From positions 3,162,001 through 3,226,000 of the forward strand of contig NZ_CP098740.1 of the NCBI RefSeq assembly GCF_026167665.1: 64,000 nucleotides of DNA. The letters are read 5' to 3'. Positions within the stretch are counted from its first letter, which is position 1, and every line of letters begins with the position of its first letter. The position numbers and the translations under genes were made by a program. Below are positions 8,008 to 16,323 of this stretch, one piece after another. The notes below the pieces were generated by a model, which worked only from the letters and a program-made list of their open reading frames with translations, did no database searches and was not told the DNA's origin. Source of the DNA: Streptomyces drozdowiczii (GTDB taxonomy: Bacteria > Actinomycetota > Actinomycetes > Streptomycetales > Streptomycetaceae).

Positions 8008-8150
8008 CCCTGGGTCACTCCTCACCATGTCGTCAGCCGTCGCCGAATAGCGCCGGCCGTCGCCGACCGGCCGAGCCTACCTCGAATGGACGATGTCAAG
8101 AATTGACAAGGACCTCGGCGGGAACCCGGGCGGGGACGCGCGGAAGAACG

Positions 8151-9785
8151 TCAGCCGGCTCTGCGGTGAACCTTCGACCGCGACCGCTTCTCCACGTACA
8201 TCCGCTGGTCGGCGGAGCGCAGCACCTCTTCCGCGGTCATCCCGCAGGCCGCCCAGCCGATGCCGAAACTCGCTCCCACGCGCACCGCGCGACCGTCGAC
8301 CCGAATGGGCGGAATGATGGCATTTCGCAGGCGAACGGCCAGGTCAGCCGCGTCCGCCGCGCCCAGCCCGTCCGCGAGGACGACGAATTCGTCACCCCCG
8401 AGCCGGGCGACGGTGTCCCCGTCCCGGACGCAGGTGGTCAGCCGCCGGGCCACCTCGATGAGCACCGCGTCGCCCGTGTGGTGCCCGAAGCGGTCGTTGA
8501 TCGACTTGAAGCCGTCCAGGTCGCAGAAGAGGACCGCGAGCCCCTTCGCCCCGTCGTCCCGCGATGTGTCCGGCGCCACGGCGTGCACATGGTGGTCGAA
8601 GGGATGCGCACCCGGACCGCCGACCGGGTAGTGCCCCCGCGCCTCGTCCACGTCCCCGTACGCCGCGTCCACCGCCTCCACGTCCGTCGTCGCCGCCGCG
8701 TCCGGGCGGGCGCACAGCCGGGCGCCGAGCCGGGTCCGCAGCTCCGCGCTGTTGGGCAGACCGGTGAGCGCGTCGTGCGAGGCGCGGTGGGCGAGGTTCA
8801 GCTCATGGCGCTTGCGCTCCTCGATGTCCTCGACGTGCGTCAGCAGGAAGCGCGGCCCGTCCGCCGTGTCCGCGACCACGGAGTTGCGCAGCGACACCCA
8901 CAGGTAGGAGCCGTCCCGCCGGCCCAGCCGCAGCTCGGCCCGGCCGCCCTCGGCGGAGGTACGGAGCAGGGTGCCGATGTCCTCGGGGTGGACCAGGTCG
9001 GCGAAGGAGTAGCGGCGCAGCACCGACGCGGGGCGGCCGAGCAGCCGGCACAGCGCGTCGTTCGTCCGCAGCAGCCGCCCCTGCTGGTCGCCGCCCAGCT
9101 CGGCGATCGCCATGCCGCTGGGGGCGTACTCGAATGCCTGGCGGAAGGATTCCTCACTGGCCCGGAGCGCCTGCTGCTCGCGCTCCAGCCGGACCAGGGC
9201 CCGCTGCATGTTGGCCCGGAGCCTGGCGTTGCTGATCGCGATGGCGGACTGCGAGGCGTACATATGGAGCGCCTCGCGGCCCCAGGCGCCCGGGCGGCGT
9301 CCGTTGCGCGGCCGGTCGACGGATATGACGCCCAGGAGGTCCGAGCCGCCGCCGGACGCGTACATCGGGGCGTACAGCCGGTCCTGGGGGTGCCACTCGT
9401 CCTCGAAGCGGGGCTCGGGGCCCTCCGTGTGCCACTGCGGCACGTCGTCGTCGAGGAGGACCCAGCCCTCGGTGTGCGGTATGAACCGGAGCCCGCCCCA
9501 TGCCTCGCCCATGAGGAGCCGGCGCTCCCAGGAGGCGCGGGAGCCGACCCGGCCGGTGATCAGGGCCTCGGCGGCGTGGTTCCCGGCGAGGGCGGCGACG
9601 ACGAGGTCGCCGTCGGGGCGGACGAGGTTGACGCAGGCAAGCTCGTAGCCGAGATTGGCGACGATCCCGTCGGCCACCGTCTGCAAGGTGTCGGCCAGGC
9701 TCCGCGCCGTGTTGAGATCGGCGACCGCCTGGTGCAGCTGCCGCATCGTCGCGAGACGGACGTAGGGCTCCGACTCGGCGTCCAT
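8151..9785 (-). CDS. cdgB: Diguanylate cyclase, GAF-PAS-GGDEF
   Basis: 544-aa cytosolic enzyme that should make cyclic di-GMP from two GTP. An N-terminal GAF-like domain (about 15-185) is followed by a coiled segment, a PAS domain (about 205-325, SFRQAFEYAPSGMAIAEL to LLTHVEDIEERKR) and a GGDEF domain. The active-site motif RLGGDEFVVL is intact (GGDEF at 463-467), and RDGD five residues upstream is a complete RxxD inhibitory I-site, so product feedback is expected. A His/Asp-rich insert of about 60 residues splits the start of the GGDEF domain (after GLPNSAELRTRLG). Architecture and context match S. coelicolor CdgB (SCO4281), which is known to affect development. GGGGAG lies 8 nt before ATG9785; an upstream ATG at 9827 is less likely. 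Confidence 0.92.
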   Translation of the reverse strand: MDAESEPYVRLATMRQLHQAVADLNTARSLADTLQTVADGIVANLGYELACVNLVRPDGDLVVAALAGNHAAEALITGRVGSRASWERRLLMGEAWGGLRFIPHTEGWVLLDDDVPQWHTEGPEPRFEDEWHPQDRLYAPMYASGGGSDLLGVISVDRPRNGRRPGAWGREALHMYASQSAIAISNARLRANMQRALVRLEREQQALRASEESFRQAFEYAPSGMAIAELGGDQQGRLLRTNDALCRLLGRPASVLRRYSFADLVHPEDIGTLLRTSAEGGRAELRLGRRDGSYLWVSLRNSVVADTADGPRFLLTHVEDIEERKRHELNLAHRASHDALTGLPNSAELRTRLGARLCARPDAAATTDVEAVDAAYGDVDEARGHYPVGGPGAHPFDHHVHAVAPDTSRDDGAKGLAVLFCDLDGFKSINDRFGHHTGDAVLIEVARRLTTCVRDGDTVARLGGDEFVVLADGLGAADAADLAVRLRNAIIPPIRVDGRAVRVGASFGIGWAACGMTAEEVLRSADQRMYVEKRSRSKVHRRAG

Positions 9786-9920
9786 CGCTCGCACTCCCCG
9801 AGACCTCGACAGCACTCCAGAATTCATATCGACGTACGTGACGTACTTACTGCAGTGTCACGGCCACTGAATCACAGCGAGCTGTGCACCCGGTACACAG
9901 GGTCAGCAAATATTGCACTC

Positions 9921-9936
9921 TGTGACTCAAGTCACA
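9921..9936. promoter_or_regulatory. CRP-type operator between cdgB and the flavin reductase gene
   Basis: TGTGACTCAAGTCACA fits TGTGA-N6-TCACA exactly and also the Streptomyces Crp pattern GTG-N6-GNCAC. It lies about 135 nt upstream of cdgB (minus) and about 117 nt upstream of GTG10053 (plus). Confidence 0.6.
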
Positions 9937-10039
9937 AACGAGCGGGAAGTGGTCACGGCAGGTCAGAGGGTGCCGGAAACGGGCGGTCCTAGGACCAGGC
10001 TGGTCCCCTGGCCCGATGCGGGGGTGCGCGGGGCGCGGC

Positions 10040-10045
10040 TAGCGT
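10040..10045 (+). promoter_or_regulatory. -10 box, leaderless start of flavin reductase gene
   Basis: TAGCGT followed by 7 nt and GTG10053. No ribosome binding site is visible before this start. Confidence 0.5.
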
Positions 10046-10052
10046 TCCCTGT

Positions 10053-10616
10053 GTGTTGCAGACGAAACCCCCCACCCCGCGCACCGAGCCCGTCCCCCAT
10101 GCTGAGGGGGTGAGCAACGAAGAGTTCCGTGCCGCCCTGTCCCGGCTGGCGGCCGGCGTGGTGCTGGTCACCGCCCAGGAGCCGCCGCTCGACGAGGGCG
10201 GACGCGGTGAGGACGTCGGCATGACCGCGACCGCCTTCATGTCCGTGTCCCTGGACCCGCCGCTGGTCATGGTGAGCCTGCGCAACGACTCCCGGATGGA
10301 CGACCTGCTCGCGGAGCAGCCGCTGTGGGCGGTGTCCGTGCTGGCGGAGAGCCAGCGGCACATCGCGGGCCGGTTCGCGATGAAGGGCCGGATCAGCGAC
10401 CGGCTGCTCTTCGAGGACATCCCGTACGTACGCGGCGAGGTGACCGGTGCCCCGCTGGCGGGCGGCGCGCTCGCGACGCTGGAGTGCCGCACGGAGCAGC
10501 GGGTGGTCGCGGGCGACCACACGCTGGTGATCGGTCGGGTGCTGGGGGCGCGGGTGCCGAGCGGGGACGGCGGACCGCTGACGTACTTCCGGGGCAAGTA
10601 CCGGCAGCTGGGCTGA
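10053..10616 (+). CDS. Flavin reductase-like FMN-binding protein
   Basis: 187-aa protein of the flavin reductase family (HpaC/ActVB-like split barrel). The fold signatures are visible: EFRAALSRLAAGVVLVT near the start, GMTATAFMSVSLDPPLVMVSL for FMN binding near residue 57-78, ESQRHIAGRFA near 100, and HTLVIGRVLGARV at the end. Such proteins use NAD(P)H to reduce FMN or bind flavin for a partner monooxygenase; no partner gene adjoins. GTG10053 is chosen for the -10 box 7 nt upstream. A second candidate is the GTG of VSNEEF at about residue 20, just before the conserved domain. Confidence 0.8.
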   Translation: MLQTKPPTPRTEPVPHAEGVSNEEFRAALSRLAAGVVLVTAQEPPLDEGGRGEDVGMTATAFMSVSLDPPLVMVSLRNDSRMDDLLAEQPLWAVSVLAESQRHIAGRFAMKGRISDRLLFEDIPYVRGEVTGAPLAGGALATLECRTEQRVVAGDHTLVIGRVLGARVPSGDGGPLTYFRGKYRQLG

Positions 10617-10640
10617 GCCGGGGAGCCGGGGCCGGGTGGG

Positions 10641-10682
10641 CCGCAGCGCCGGAGGCCGCAGCGCCGGAGGCCGCAGCGCCGG
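10641..10682. repeat. 15-bp direct tandem repeat, about 2.8 copies
   Basis: CCGCAGCGCCGGAGG occurs twice without change, followed by a third partial copy. It lies in the gap between two convergent genes and may act in termination or simply be slippage-prone sequence. Confidence 0.7.
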
Positions 10683-10724
10683 GCCGGGCAGGCCGCGGCG
10701 CCGGGTGCCGGCCCGGAGACCGCC

Positions 10725-11159
10725 CTACCAGTCGCGCCCCGAGCGACCCCTCTTCGTATCGCTGCGCTGCTTCTTCTCGCGCAGCCGTCGTTCGTTGATC
10801 CCGCGGGGGATCTTCTTCTTCACGCGCGGCCTGGGCGGCGGGGCGGACGCCTCCGCCAGGAGGGCCGCGAGGCGCACGGCGGCCGTCTCCCGGTTGCGCC
10901 ACTGCGAGCGGTGCTCGGACGCGCGTACCGCGATCACACCGCCGGTCAGCCGGCCCGCCAGCCTTTCCAGCGCGCGTTCCTTCCACACCTCGGGCAGCGC
11001 CTCGGTGGCGGCGAGGTCGAAGCGCAGCTCGACCTGCGAGTCGCTGGTGTTGACGTGCTGGCCACCGGGCCCGGAGGAGCGCGAGAAACGCCACATCAGC
11101 TCGGCCTCCGGCAGGGAGACCGAACCGCGGATGACATAGGGCCCGGACATGGCATCCAT
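10725..11159 (-). CDS. arfB: Alternative ribosome-rescue factor / peptidyl-tRNA hydrolase ArfB
   Basis: 144-aa ArfB (YaeJ) type protein that releases peptides from ribosomes stalled on truncated mRNA. The catalytic GGQ is in SSGPGGQHVNTSDS near residue 32, and the Lys/Arg-rich C-terminal tail (RVKKKIPRG to KRGRSGRDW) is the part that enters the empty mRNA channel. Two starts are possible: ATG11159, or ATG11150 (MSGPYVIRG), the start I recall for relatives; GGGGAA lies upstream of both at unusual spacing. Confidence 0.85.
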   Translation of the reverse strand: MDAMSGPYVIRGSVSLPEAELMWRFSRSSGPGGQHVNTSDSQVELRFDLAATEALPEVWKERALERLAGRLTGGVIAVRASEHRSQWRNRETAAVRLAALLAEASAPPPRPRVKKKIPRGINERRLREKKQRSDTKRGRSGRDW

Positions 11160-11328
11160 GTTCCCCGCCCCACCAGCTGTTCGTCACCTCTTTTTGCGGT
11201 GGCCCGGCAGCCATTCGGCAAAGAAAGTAAAGGCGGACGGAACCTCTCGGTCCCCTGTCGGCGTTATGACCTGTGACGGTAGCTTCGTGACCGCGAAGCC
11301 CGCACCCGACAGATGAAAGGGACTTCCC

Positions 11329-11904
11329 ATGGCAGTAAGCCTGTCCAAGGGCGGCAACGTCTCCCTCACCAAGGAGGCCCCCGGCCTCACCGCCGTCACG
11401 GTCGGCCTCGGCTGGGACGTCCGCACCACCACGGGCACCGACTTCGACCTCGACGCCTCGGCGATCGCGGTCAACGCCGGCGGCAAGGTCTACTCCGACG
11501 CCCACTTCGTCTTCTTCAACAACAAGGCGACCCCGGACCAGACCATCGTGCACACCGGTGACAACCTCACGGGTGCCGGCGAGGGCGACGACGAGCAGAT
11601 CAACGTCAACCTGGCGGGCCTGCCGGCCGACGTCGACAAGATCGTCTTCCCGGTCTCCATCTACGACGCCGAGACCCGCAGCCAGAACTTCGGCCAGGTG
11701 CGCAACGCGTACATCCGCATCCTCAACCAGGCCGGCGGCGCCGAGATCGCCCGCTACGACCTGAGCGAGGACGCCGCCACCGAGACCGCCATGGTCTTCG
11801 GCGAGCTGTACCGCAACGGCGCCGACTGGAAGTTCCGCGCCGTGGGCCAGGGCTACGCCTCCGGCCTGCGCGGCATCGCCCAGGACTTCGGCGTCACCCT
11901 CTGA
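11329..11904 (+). CDS. terD: TerD-family stress protein
   Basis: 191-aa cytosolic protein of the TerD/tellurium-resistance family, calcium-binding proteins tied to stress and differentiation in Streptomyces. Hallmarks: MAVSLSKGGNVSLTKEAPGL at the start, the acidic TDFDLDASAIA near residue 45, GEGDDEQINVNL near 88, and YDLSEDAATETAMVFGELYR. The sequence is full length. AAAGGGA lies about 8 nt before the ATG. The gene stands alone and ends at a strong hairpin. Tellurite resistance itself is not implied by one TerD alone. Confidence 0.9.
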   Translation: MAVSLSKGGNVSLTKEAPGLTAVTVGLGWDVRTTTGTDFDLDASAIAVNAGGKVYSDAHFVFFNNKATPDQTIVHTGDNLTGAGEGDDEQINVNLAGLPADVDKIVFPVSIYDAETRSQNFGQVRNAYIRILNQAGGAEIARYDLSEDAATETAMVFGELYRNGADWKFRAVGQGYASGLRGIAQDFGVTL

Positions 11905-11923
11905 CGCCACCAAGCCCTCACAA

Positions 11924-11960
11924 GGAGCCCCCGGCCGAACGTCCTGCGGCCGGGGGCTCC
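11924..11960 (+). terminator. Hairpin terminator of terD
   Basis: GGAGCCCCCGGCCG / CGGCCGGGGGCTCC, a perfect 14-bp stem with a 9-nt loop, 20 nt after the terD stop. Confidence 0.8.
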
Positions 11961-12142
11961 CGCGTGTCCGGACATCCGGTCATGACCGGTCGAAGGCCGC
12001 CGAATAACGGACATGACAGCCCCTCAGTCGGACAAGAACTGGTCAAAGAAATGTGAGGCATTTGTTGGTGCACCGTCAATAGCACCGATTCGGTGGCAGG
12101 CTCCCGGCTCGTAACCCCCACGGAACGAGCAACGGAGTTTGC

Positions 12143-12157
12143 ATGACCCCCACATGA
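12143..12157 (+). CDS. Four-codon upstream ORF (M-T-P-T-stop) overlapping the M4 protease start
   Basis: ATG ACC CCC ACA TGA lies 5 nt after a GGAG and so has the only well-placed ribosome binding site. Its stop shares bases with the protease start (ATGA at 12154-12157). It may couple translation of the protease, or the GGAG may serve the downstream ATG at a distance of about 17 nt. Confidence 0.35.
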   Translation: MTPT

Positions 12158-13710
12158 ACACCCGTCGCGCCGCAGCCCTGGCCGCCGTGGCCGCGATGGT
12201 CGTCGTCGGAATGCAGACCGGTGCGGCGAATGCCCACCCGAACACCCCCGGCGACTCCTCCTCCGCCACCTCGGCCTTCAGCAGCGCCTCGGCCCGCACC
12301 GCCGCCATCAAGTCCGCCCAGTCCGACGCCTCCACCACCGCCTCCGCGCTGAAGCTCGGCGCCGAGGAGAAGCTGATCGCGCGTGACGTGATCAAGGACG
12401 CCAACGGCACCGTCCACACCCGCTACGAGCGCACCTACGCCGGGCTGCCCGTCCTCGGCGGCGACCTCGTCACCCACACCGCCGCCGACGGCAAGCTGAA
12501 GAGCGTCACCAAGGCGACCACCGCCCGCATATCCGTGCCGTCCACCACGCCGAAGATCAAGACCGCGGCGAGCGCCCGCAAGGTGATCTGGGCCGGCGAC
12601 GACACCCCCGTCCTCGCCCTGGAATCCGTGAAGACCGGCGTCCAGAAGGACGGCACCCCCAGCCGCAAGCGCGTCATCACCGACGCCACCACCGGCAAGG
12701 TCCTCCAGAGCTACGAGGAGATCGAGACCGCCGGCGTCGGCAACAGCCAGTACAGCGGCAAGGTCGACCTCTCCACCACCTCGTCGGGCTCCGGCTTCGA
12801 GCTGACCGACGGCGACCGGGGCGGCCACAAGACGTACGACCTGAACCAGGGTGAGAGCGGCACCGGCGACCTCGTCACGGACGACGACGACACCTGGGGC
12901 GACGGCACCGGCAACGACCGCCAGACCGCCGCCGTCGACGCGCACTACGGCGCCGCGAAGACCTGGGACTTCTACAAGTCCGCCTTCGGCCGCGACGGCA
13001 TCGCGGGCGACGGCAAGGCCGCGTACTCCCGGGTCCACTACGGCGACGCGTACGTCAACGCCTTCTGGGACGACAGCTGCTTCTGCATGACGTACGGCGA
13101 CGGCGCCGACAACAAGAGCGCCCTCACCGCCCTCGACGTCGCCGGCCACGAGATGAGCCACGGCCTCACCTCGTCCACCGCCAACCTGAACTACTCCGGC
13201 GAGTCCGGCGGGCTCAACGAGGCCACCAGCGACATCCTCGGCACCTCCGTCGAGTTCTTCGCCGACAACTCCACCGACGTCGGCGACTACCTCATCGGCG
13301 AGAAGATCGACATCAACGGCGACGGCAGCCCGCTGCGCTACATGGACAAGCCCAGCAAGGACGGCGGCTCGGCCGACTACTGGGACAGCGGTGTCGGCGA
13401 CCTCGACGTCCACTACTCCTCGGGCGTCGCCAACCACTTCTTCTACCTGCTGTCCGAGGGCAGCGGCGCGAAGACCATCAACGGCGTGGACTATGACTCC
13501 CCGACCTCCGACGGCTCCACCGTCACCGGCATCGGCCGGGACAAGGCCGTCCAGATCTGGTACAAGGCCCTGTCCGAGTACATGACCTCCACCACCGACT
13601 ACGCGGACGCCCGCACCGCCACCGAGAAGGCGGCGACCGACCTCTACGGCGCCGACAGCGCCGAGCTCAAGGCCGTCGACGCCGCCTGGACCGGCGTCAA
13701 CGTGAAGTAA
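12154..13710 (+). CDS. Secreted M4-family (thermolysin-like) metallopeptidase
   Basis: 518-aa preproprotein: a signal peptide (RRAAALAAVAAMVVVG to ANA, about 1-28), an FTP/PepSY-like propeptide (about 29-200) and a catalytic domain. The zinc site is intact: HEMSH at 332-336 and the third ligand Glu356 in GGLNEATSD. Downstream are DNSTDVGDYLIGEKI and HYSSGVANHFFYL with the transition-state His. It should be exported and self-processed to a neutral protease. It lacks the C-terminal P-domain found in some actinobacterial relatives. The start is uncertain: ATG12154 begins the signal peptide, but the best ribosome site serves a 4-codon ORF just upstream. Confidence 0.9.
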   Translation: MNTRRAAALAAVAAMVVVGMQTGAANAHPNTPGDSSSATSAFSSASARTAAIKSAQSDASTTASALKLGAEEKLIARDVIKDANGTVHTRYERTYAGLPVLGGDLVTHTAADGKLKSVTKATTARISVPSTTPKIKTAASARKVIWAGDDTPVLALESVKTGVQKDGTPSRKRVITDATTGKVLQSYEEIETAGVGNSQYSGKVDLSTTSSGSGFELTDGDRGGHKTYDLNQGESGTGDLVTDDDDTWGDGTGNDRQTAAVDAHYGAAKTWDFYKSAFGRDGIAGDGKAAYSRVHYGDAYVNAFWDDSCFCMTYGDGADNKSALTALDVAGHEMSHGLTSSTANLNYSGESGGLNEATSDILGTSVEFFADNSTDVGDYLIGEKIDINGDGSPLRYMDKPSKDGGSADYWDSGVGDLDVHYSSGVANHFFYLLSEGSGAKTINGVDYDSPTSDGSTVTGIGRDKAVQIWYKALSEYMTSTTDYADARTATEKAATDLYGADSAELKAVDAAWTGVNVK

Positions 13711-13740
13711 CCCGTACGCGGGAGCAGAAGCGGGAGCCGG

Positions 13741-15156
13741 TCAGCCGTCCGCGGCGGGCCGGCTCCTGCCGTACAGCCACGCCTTCCACAGGTCCGACAG
13801 GTCCTGGCCGGTCTCCTCCTCCACGTACGCCGTGAAGTCGGCCGTCGACGCGTTGCGGTGCCGGTACTTCTTCGTCCAGCCCCGCAGCAGCGCGAAGAAC
13901 TCCTCGTCGTCGTCCACCGCCTCACGGATCTTGTGGATGACCATCGCCCCGCGCCCGTACACCGGATCGTCCGAGATGGCGGCGGCGGACGGCGGATCGG
14001 CGGGCGGGAAAGCCCAGTTGGCCTTGTCCTCGTAGGCGTCCTCGAACGACTCCTCGGCCGGGGTGTCGTTCTTCTCCTCCTCCCACAGCCACTCCGCGTA
14101 CGTCGCCAGGCCCTCGTTCAGCCACATGTCGCGCCAGCTCTCCGGCGTCACCGAGTCGCCGAACCACTGGTGCGCCATCTCGTGGACGAGCAGCCCGACG
14201 CTCGGCGGGCCCGGGAAGAAGGGCCGGTTCTGCGTCTCCAGCGCGTACCCGGCGTCGTCCTCGCGTTCCACGATCGCGCCGGTCGCGGAGAACGGATACG
14301 GACCGAAGTGCTCCGCCTCCCATGCCACGACCTCCGGGACCCGGGCGACCGTCCGCGCGCTCGCCTTCGCCACCTCCGGGTCCACGGCCGTGAACACCGT
14401 GATGCCGCCCGCCATCGTGGACGTCTTCGTCTCGAATTCCCCGACGGCCAGGGTCGCGAGATAGCTCGCCATCGGCTCGGCGGTGTGCCAGCGGAAGGTC
14501 GTGCGGCCCTTCTCCGTGACCGGCGGACCCGCCATCACCCCGTTGGAGACCGCCGTCAGCCCCTTCGGGACGGTGACCGCCAGGTCGTACGCGGCCTTGT
14601 CGCCCGGGTGGTGATTGCCCGGGAACCAGGCCATCGACCCGGTCGGCTCACCGAGGGCCAGCGCCCCGTCGTCGGTCGGCAGCCAGCCCTCCTCGGACTC
14701 GTCCGGGTCGGTGATCGTCTTCGGGGAGCCCGAGTAGCGCACGACGGCACGGAACGTCTCGCCCTTGCGCAGCCGGTCCTCGACCTTCGCGTCCGTACGG
14801 AGCGTCAGCTCGTTGCCCGCCCGGTTCACGGCGGCCGGACGCCCTTCCACGGTCGCCGACTCCACGGTCAGTCCGGCCAGGTCCAGATTGAACGAGCTGA
14901 GGTCCTGCGTGGCCCGCGCGGTGATCTCGGCCGTCCCGCGCAGGGTCTGCTCGTCCGGGTCCACGTCGAGCGTGAGGGCGTAGTGCGTGACGTCGTAGCC
15001 CCCGTTGCCCAGCTTCGGGAAGTACGGATCGCGCACCCCGGCCGCACCCGGCTTGCCCTCCACCCCGCCCGTGCAGGCGGGCGCGAGGAGGGCGAGGGCG
15101 AGCAGGGGGAGCGCGGCGCGGGCCGCCCTGCGGCGTGCCGGGGTTCGATGATCCAC
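13741..15156 (-). CDS. M1-family zinc metallopeptidase, probable lipoprotein
   Basis: 471-aa exported peptidase of the M1 (aminopeptidase N) family. An N-terminal signal with a possible lipobox (LLAPAC) is followed by the saddle domain (GYDVTHYALTLDVDPDEQTLRG) and the catalytic domain with HEMAHQWFGDSV and the third zinc ligand in WLNEGLATYAEW. The GAMEN-type substrate loop is replaced by ALETQNRP, as in the shorter actinobacterial group. The C-terminal HEAT-like domain of full-length APN is absent. It faces the M4 protease gene tail to tail with 30 nt between them. The start is GTG15156. Substrates are unknown. Confidence 0.85.
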   Translation of the reverse strand: MDHRTPARRRAARAALPLLALALLAPACTGGVEGKPGAAGVRDPYFPKLGNGGYDVTHYALTLDVDPDEQTLRGTAEITARATQDLSSFNLDLAGLTVESATVEGRPAAVNRAGNELTLRTDAKVEDRLRKGETFRAVVRYSGSPKTITDPDESEEGWLPTDDGALALGEPTGSMAWFPGNHHPGDKAAYDLAVTVPKGLTAVSNGVMAGPPVTEKGRTTFRWHTAEPMASYLATLAVGEFETKTSTMAGGITVFTAVDPEVAKASARTVARVPEVVAWEAEHFGPYPFSATGAIVEREDDAGYALETQNRPFFPGPPSVGLLVHEMAHQWFGDSVTPESWRDMWLNEGLATYAEWLWEEEKNDTPAEESFEDAYEDKANWAFPPADPPSAAAISDDPVYGRGAMVIHKIREAVDDDEEFFALLRGWTKKYRHRNASTADFTAYVEEETGQDLSDLWKAWLYGRSRPAADG

Positions 15157-15207
15157 ACCGATGATCCTATGTGCGGAATGTCGTAATCCGGAGGTGGTGC
15201 GCCGGGC

Positions 15208-16323
15208 TCACAGCACCGCGATCCCCAGCGGCCGTTCCCCCGCCGCCAGACGGACCGGCGGCGTCTTCCCGTCGAGGGCGACGACCGTGATGCCGTTCCA
15301 GTAGCCGTCCCGGGTGAAGCCCCCTGTGACGTATGCCGTACGGCCGTCCTGCGATACGGCGACGTCCTCGTGCGGGCCGTCCAGCTTCACGACGCGCTCG
15401 GAGCCGTCCGGTTCTCGGATCGTCAGTGAGGCTTCCTCGTCGTCGGACGCGATCGGGCCGGTGCCGACGACGAGCAGCGTGCCGTCCGGGGCGAGCGCCG
15501 CGCCGTGCTGGTGGGTGTTGGCCGTCATCCGCTCGACGGCGACCTTCCCGGTGCGCGGGTCGAGGACGGCCAGCCGCTCGCCCTCGAACGGCAGCAGCAG
15601 CTTCCCGTCGGACGGCCGGACCACCGCGTAGTGCGGCTTCAGCCAGGACCCGAGCCCGCCCTCGGTGCCGTACGGGGCGACCTCCATGCGGCGCGCGCGG
15701 AGCGTGTCCGTACGGACGGACGTCACGTCGAAGGAGTCGTGCCCGGTGGCGTACGCCTCCGAGCCGTCGCGCGACACGTCCACGTCGAAGGGCCGACGCC
15801 CGACGGGGGCCGTGCCGGTCACCTTCCGGGTCGCGGTGTCGATGACCTCGAGGACCCCGTTGCCGTCCGGCACGTTGACGCCGACGTACGCGTGCCTGCC
15901 GTCGGGGGCCAGCGCGATACCCATTCCGCCGCCCCGGTATTCACCGGTGGTCGCGGGGCCGGTCCGCGTCCTGTACGGGATCAGGGCCAGCCGCGTCCGC
16001 TTCCCGGTGTCCACGACCGCGACGCCCTCGGCGGTGGTGACCCAGGCCCGCCCGTCCGTGCCGACGGCGACGCCGTAGGGGGCGGTGCCGACCTTCACCC
16101 GGTCGAAGGCGCCGCGTACCGGGTCCACGAAGGACACGGTGTCGGCCCCGAAGTCGGCGACGAGCAGGGTCCCTTCGGGGGTGGTGCGCGGGGCGGGCGG
16201 CTGCGCGGCGGGAGAAGTGGCGGACGGGGTGGCGGGCGACGCGGGCGCGTCGGTGGCGGCGCACCCGGCGAGCACGGCGGCGGCGGCAACGGCGGCCAGG
16301 AGGGCCGCCGGGCGGGCTCTCAC
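15208..16323 (-). CDS. YncE/YVTN-type beta-propeller lipoprotein
   Basis: 371-aa exported lipoprotein: signal peptide with lipobox AVLAGC, an Ala/Pro/Ser/Thr-rich linker, then about seven repeats of 40-45 residues (GTLLVADFGADTVSFVD, GRAWVTTAEGVAVVD, RHAYVGVNVPDGNGVLEVID, GSEAYATGHDSFDV, RTAYVTGGFTRDG) typical of YVTN beta-propellers. The role is unknown; such propellers often bind partners or ligands at the cell surface. The GTG start overlaps the stop of the ankyrin gene by four bases (GTGA), so the two are translated together. Confidence 0.75.
   Translation of the reverse strand: MRARPAALLAAVAAAAVLAGCAATDAPASPATPSATSPAAQPPAPRTTPEGTLLVADFGADTVSFVDPVRGAFDRVKVGTAPYGVAVGTDGRAWVTTAEGVAVVDTGKRTRLALIPYRTRTGPATTGEYRGGGMGIALAPDGRHAYVGVNVPDGNGVLEVIDTATRKVTGTAPVGRRPFDVDVSRDGSEAYATGHDSFDVTSVRTDTLRARRMEVAPYGTEGGLGSWLKPHYAVVRPSDGKLLLPFEGERLAVLDPRTGKVAVERMTANTHQHGAALAPDGTLLVVGTGPIASDDEEASLTIREPDGSERVVKLDGPHEDVAVSQDGRTAYVTGGFTRDGYWNGITVVALDGKTPPVRLAAGERPLGIAVL

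Noticed and set aside
9840..9936. BldD box upstream of cdgB (BldD is known to bind there in S. coelicolor)
   Set aside because: TGAC-N4-GTCA (9921) and TTAC-N6-GTCA (9847) have spacers one base off the BldD pattern, so I did not assign a site.
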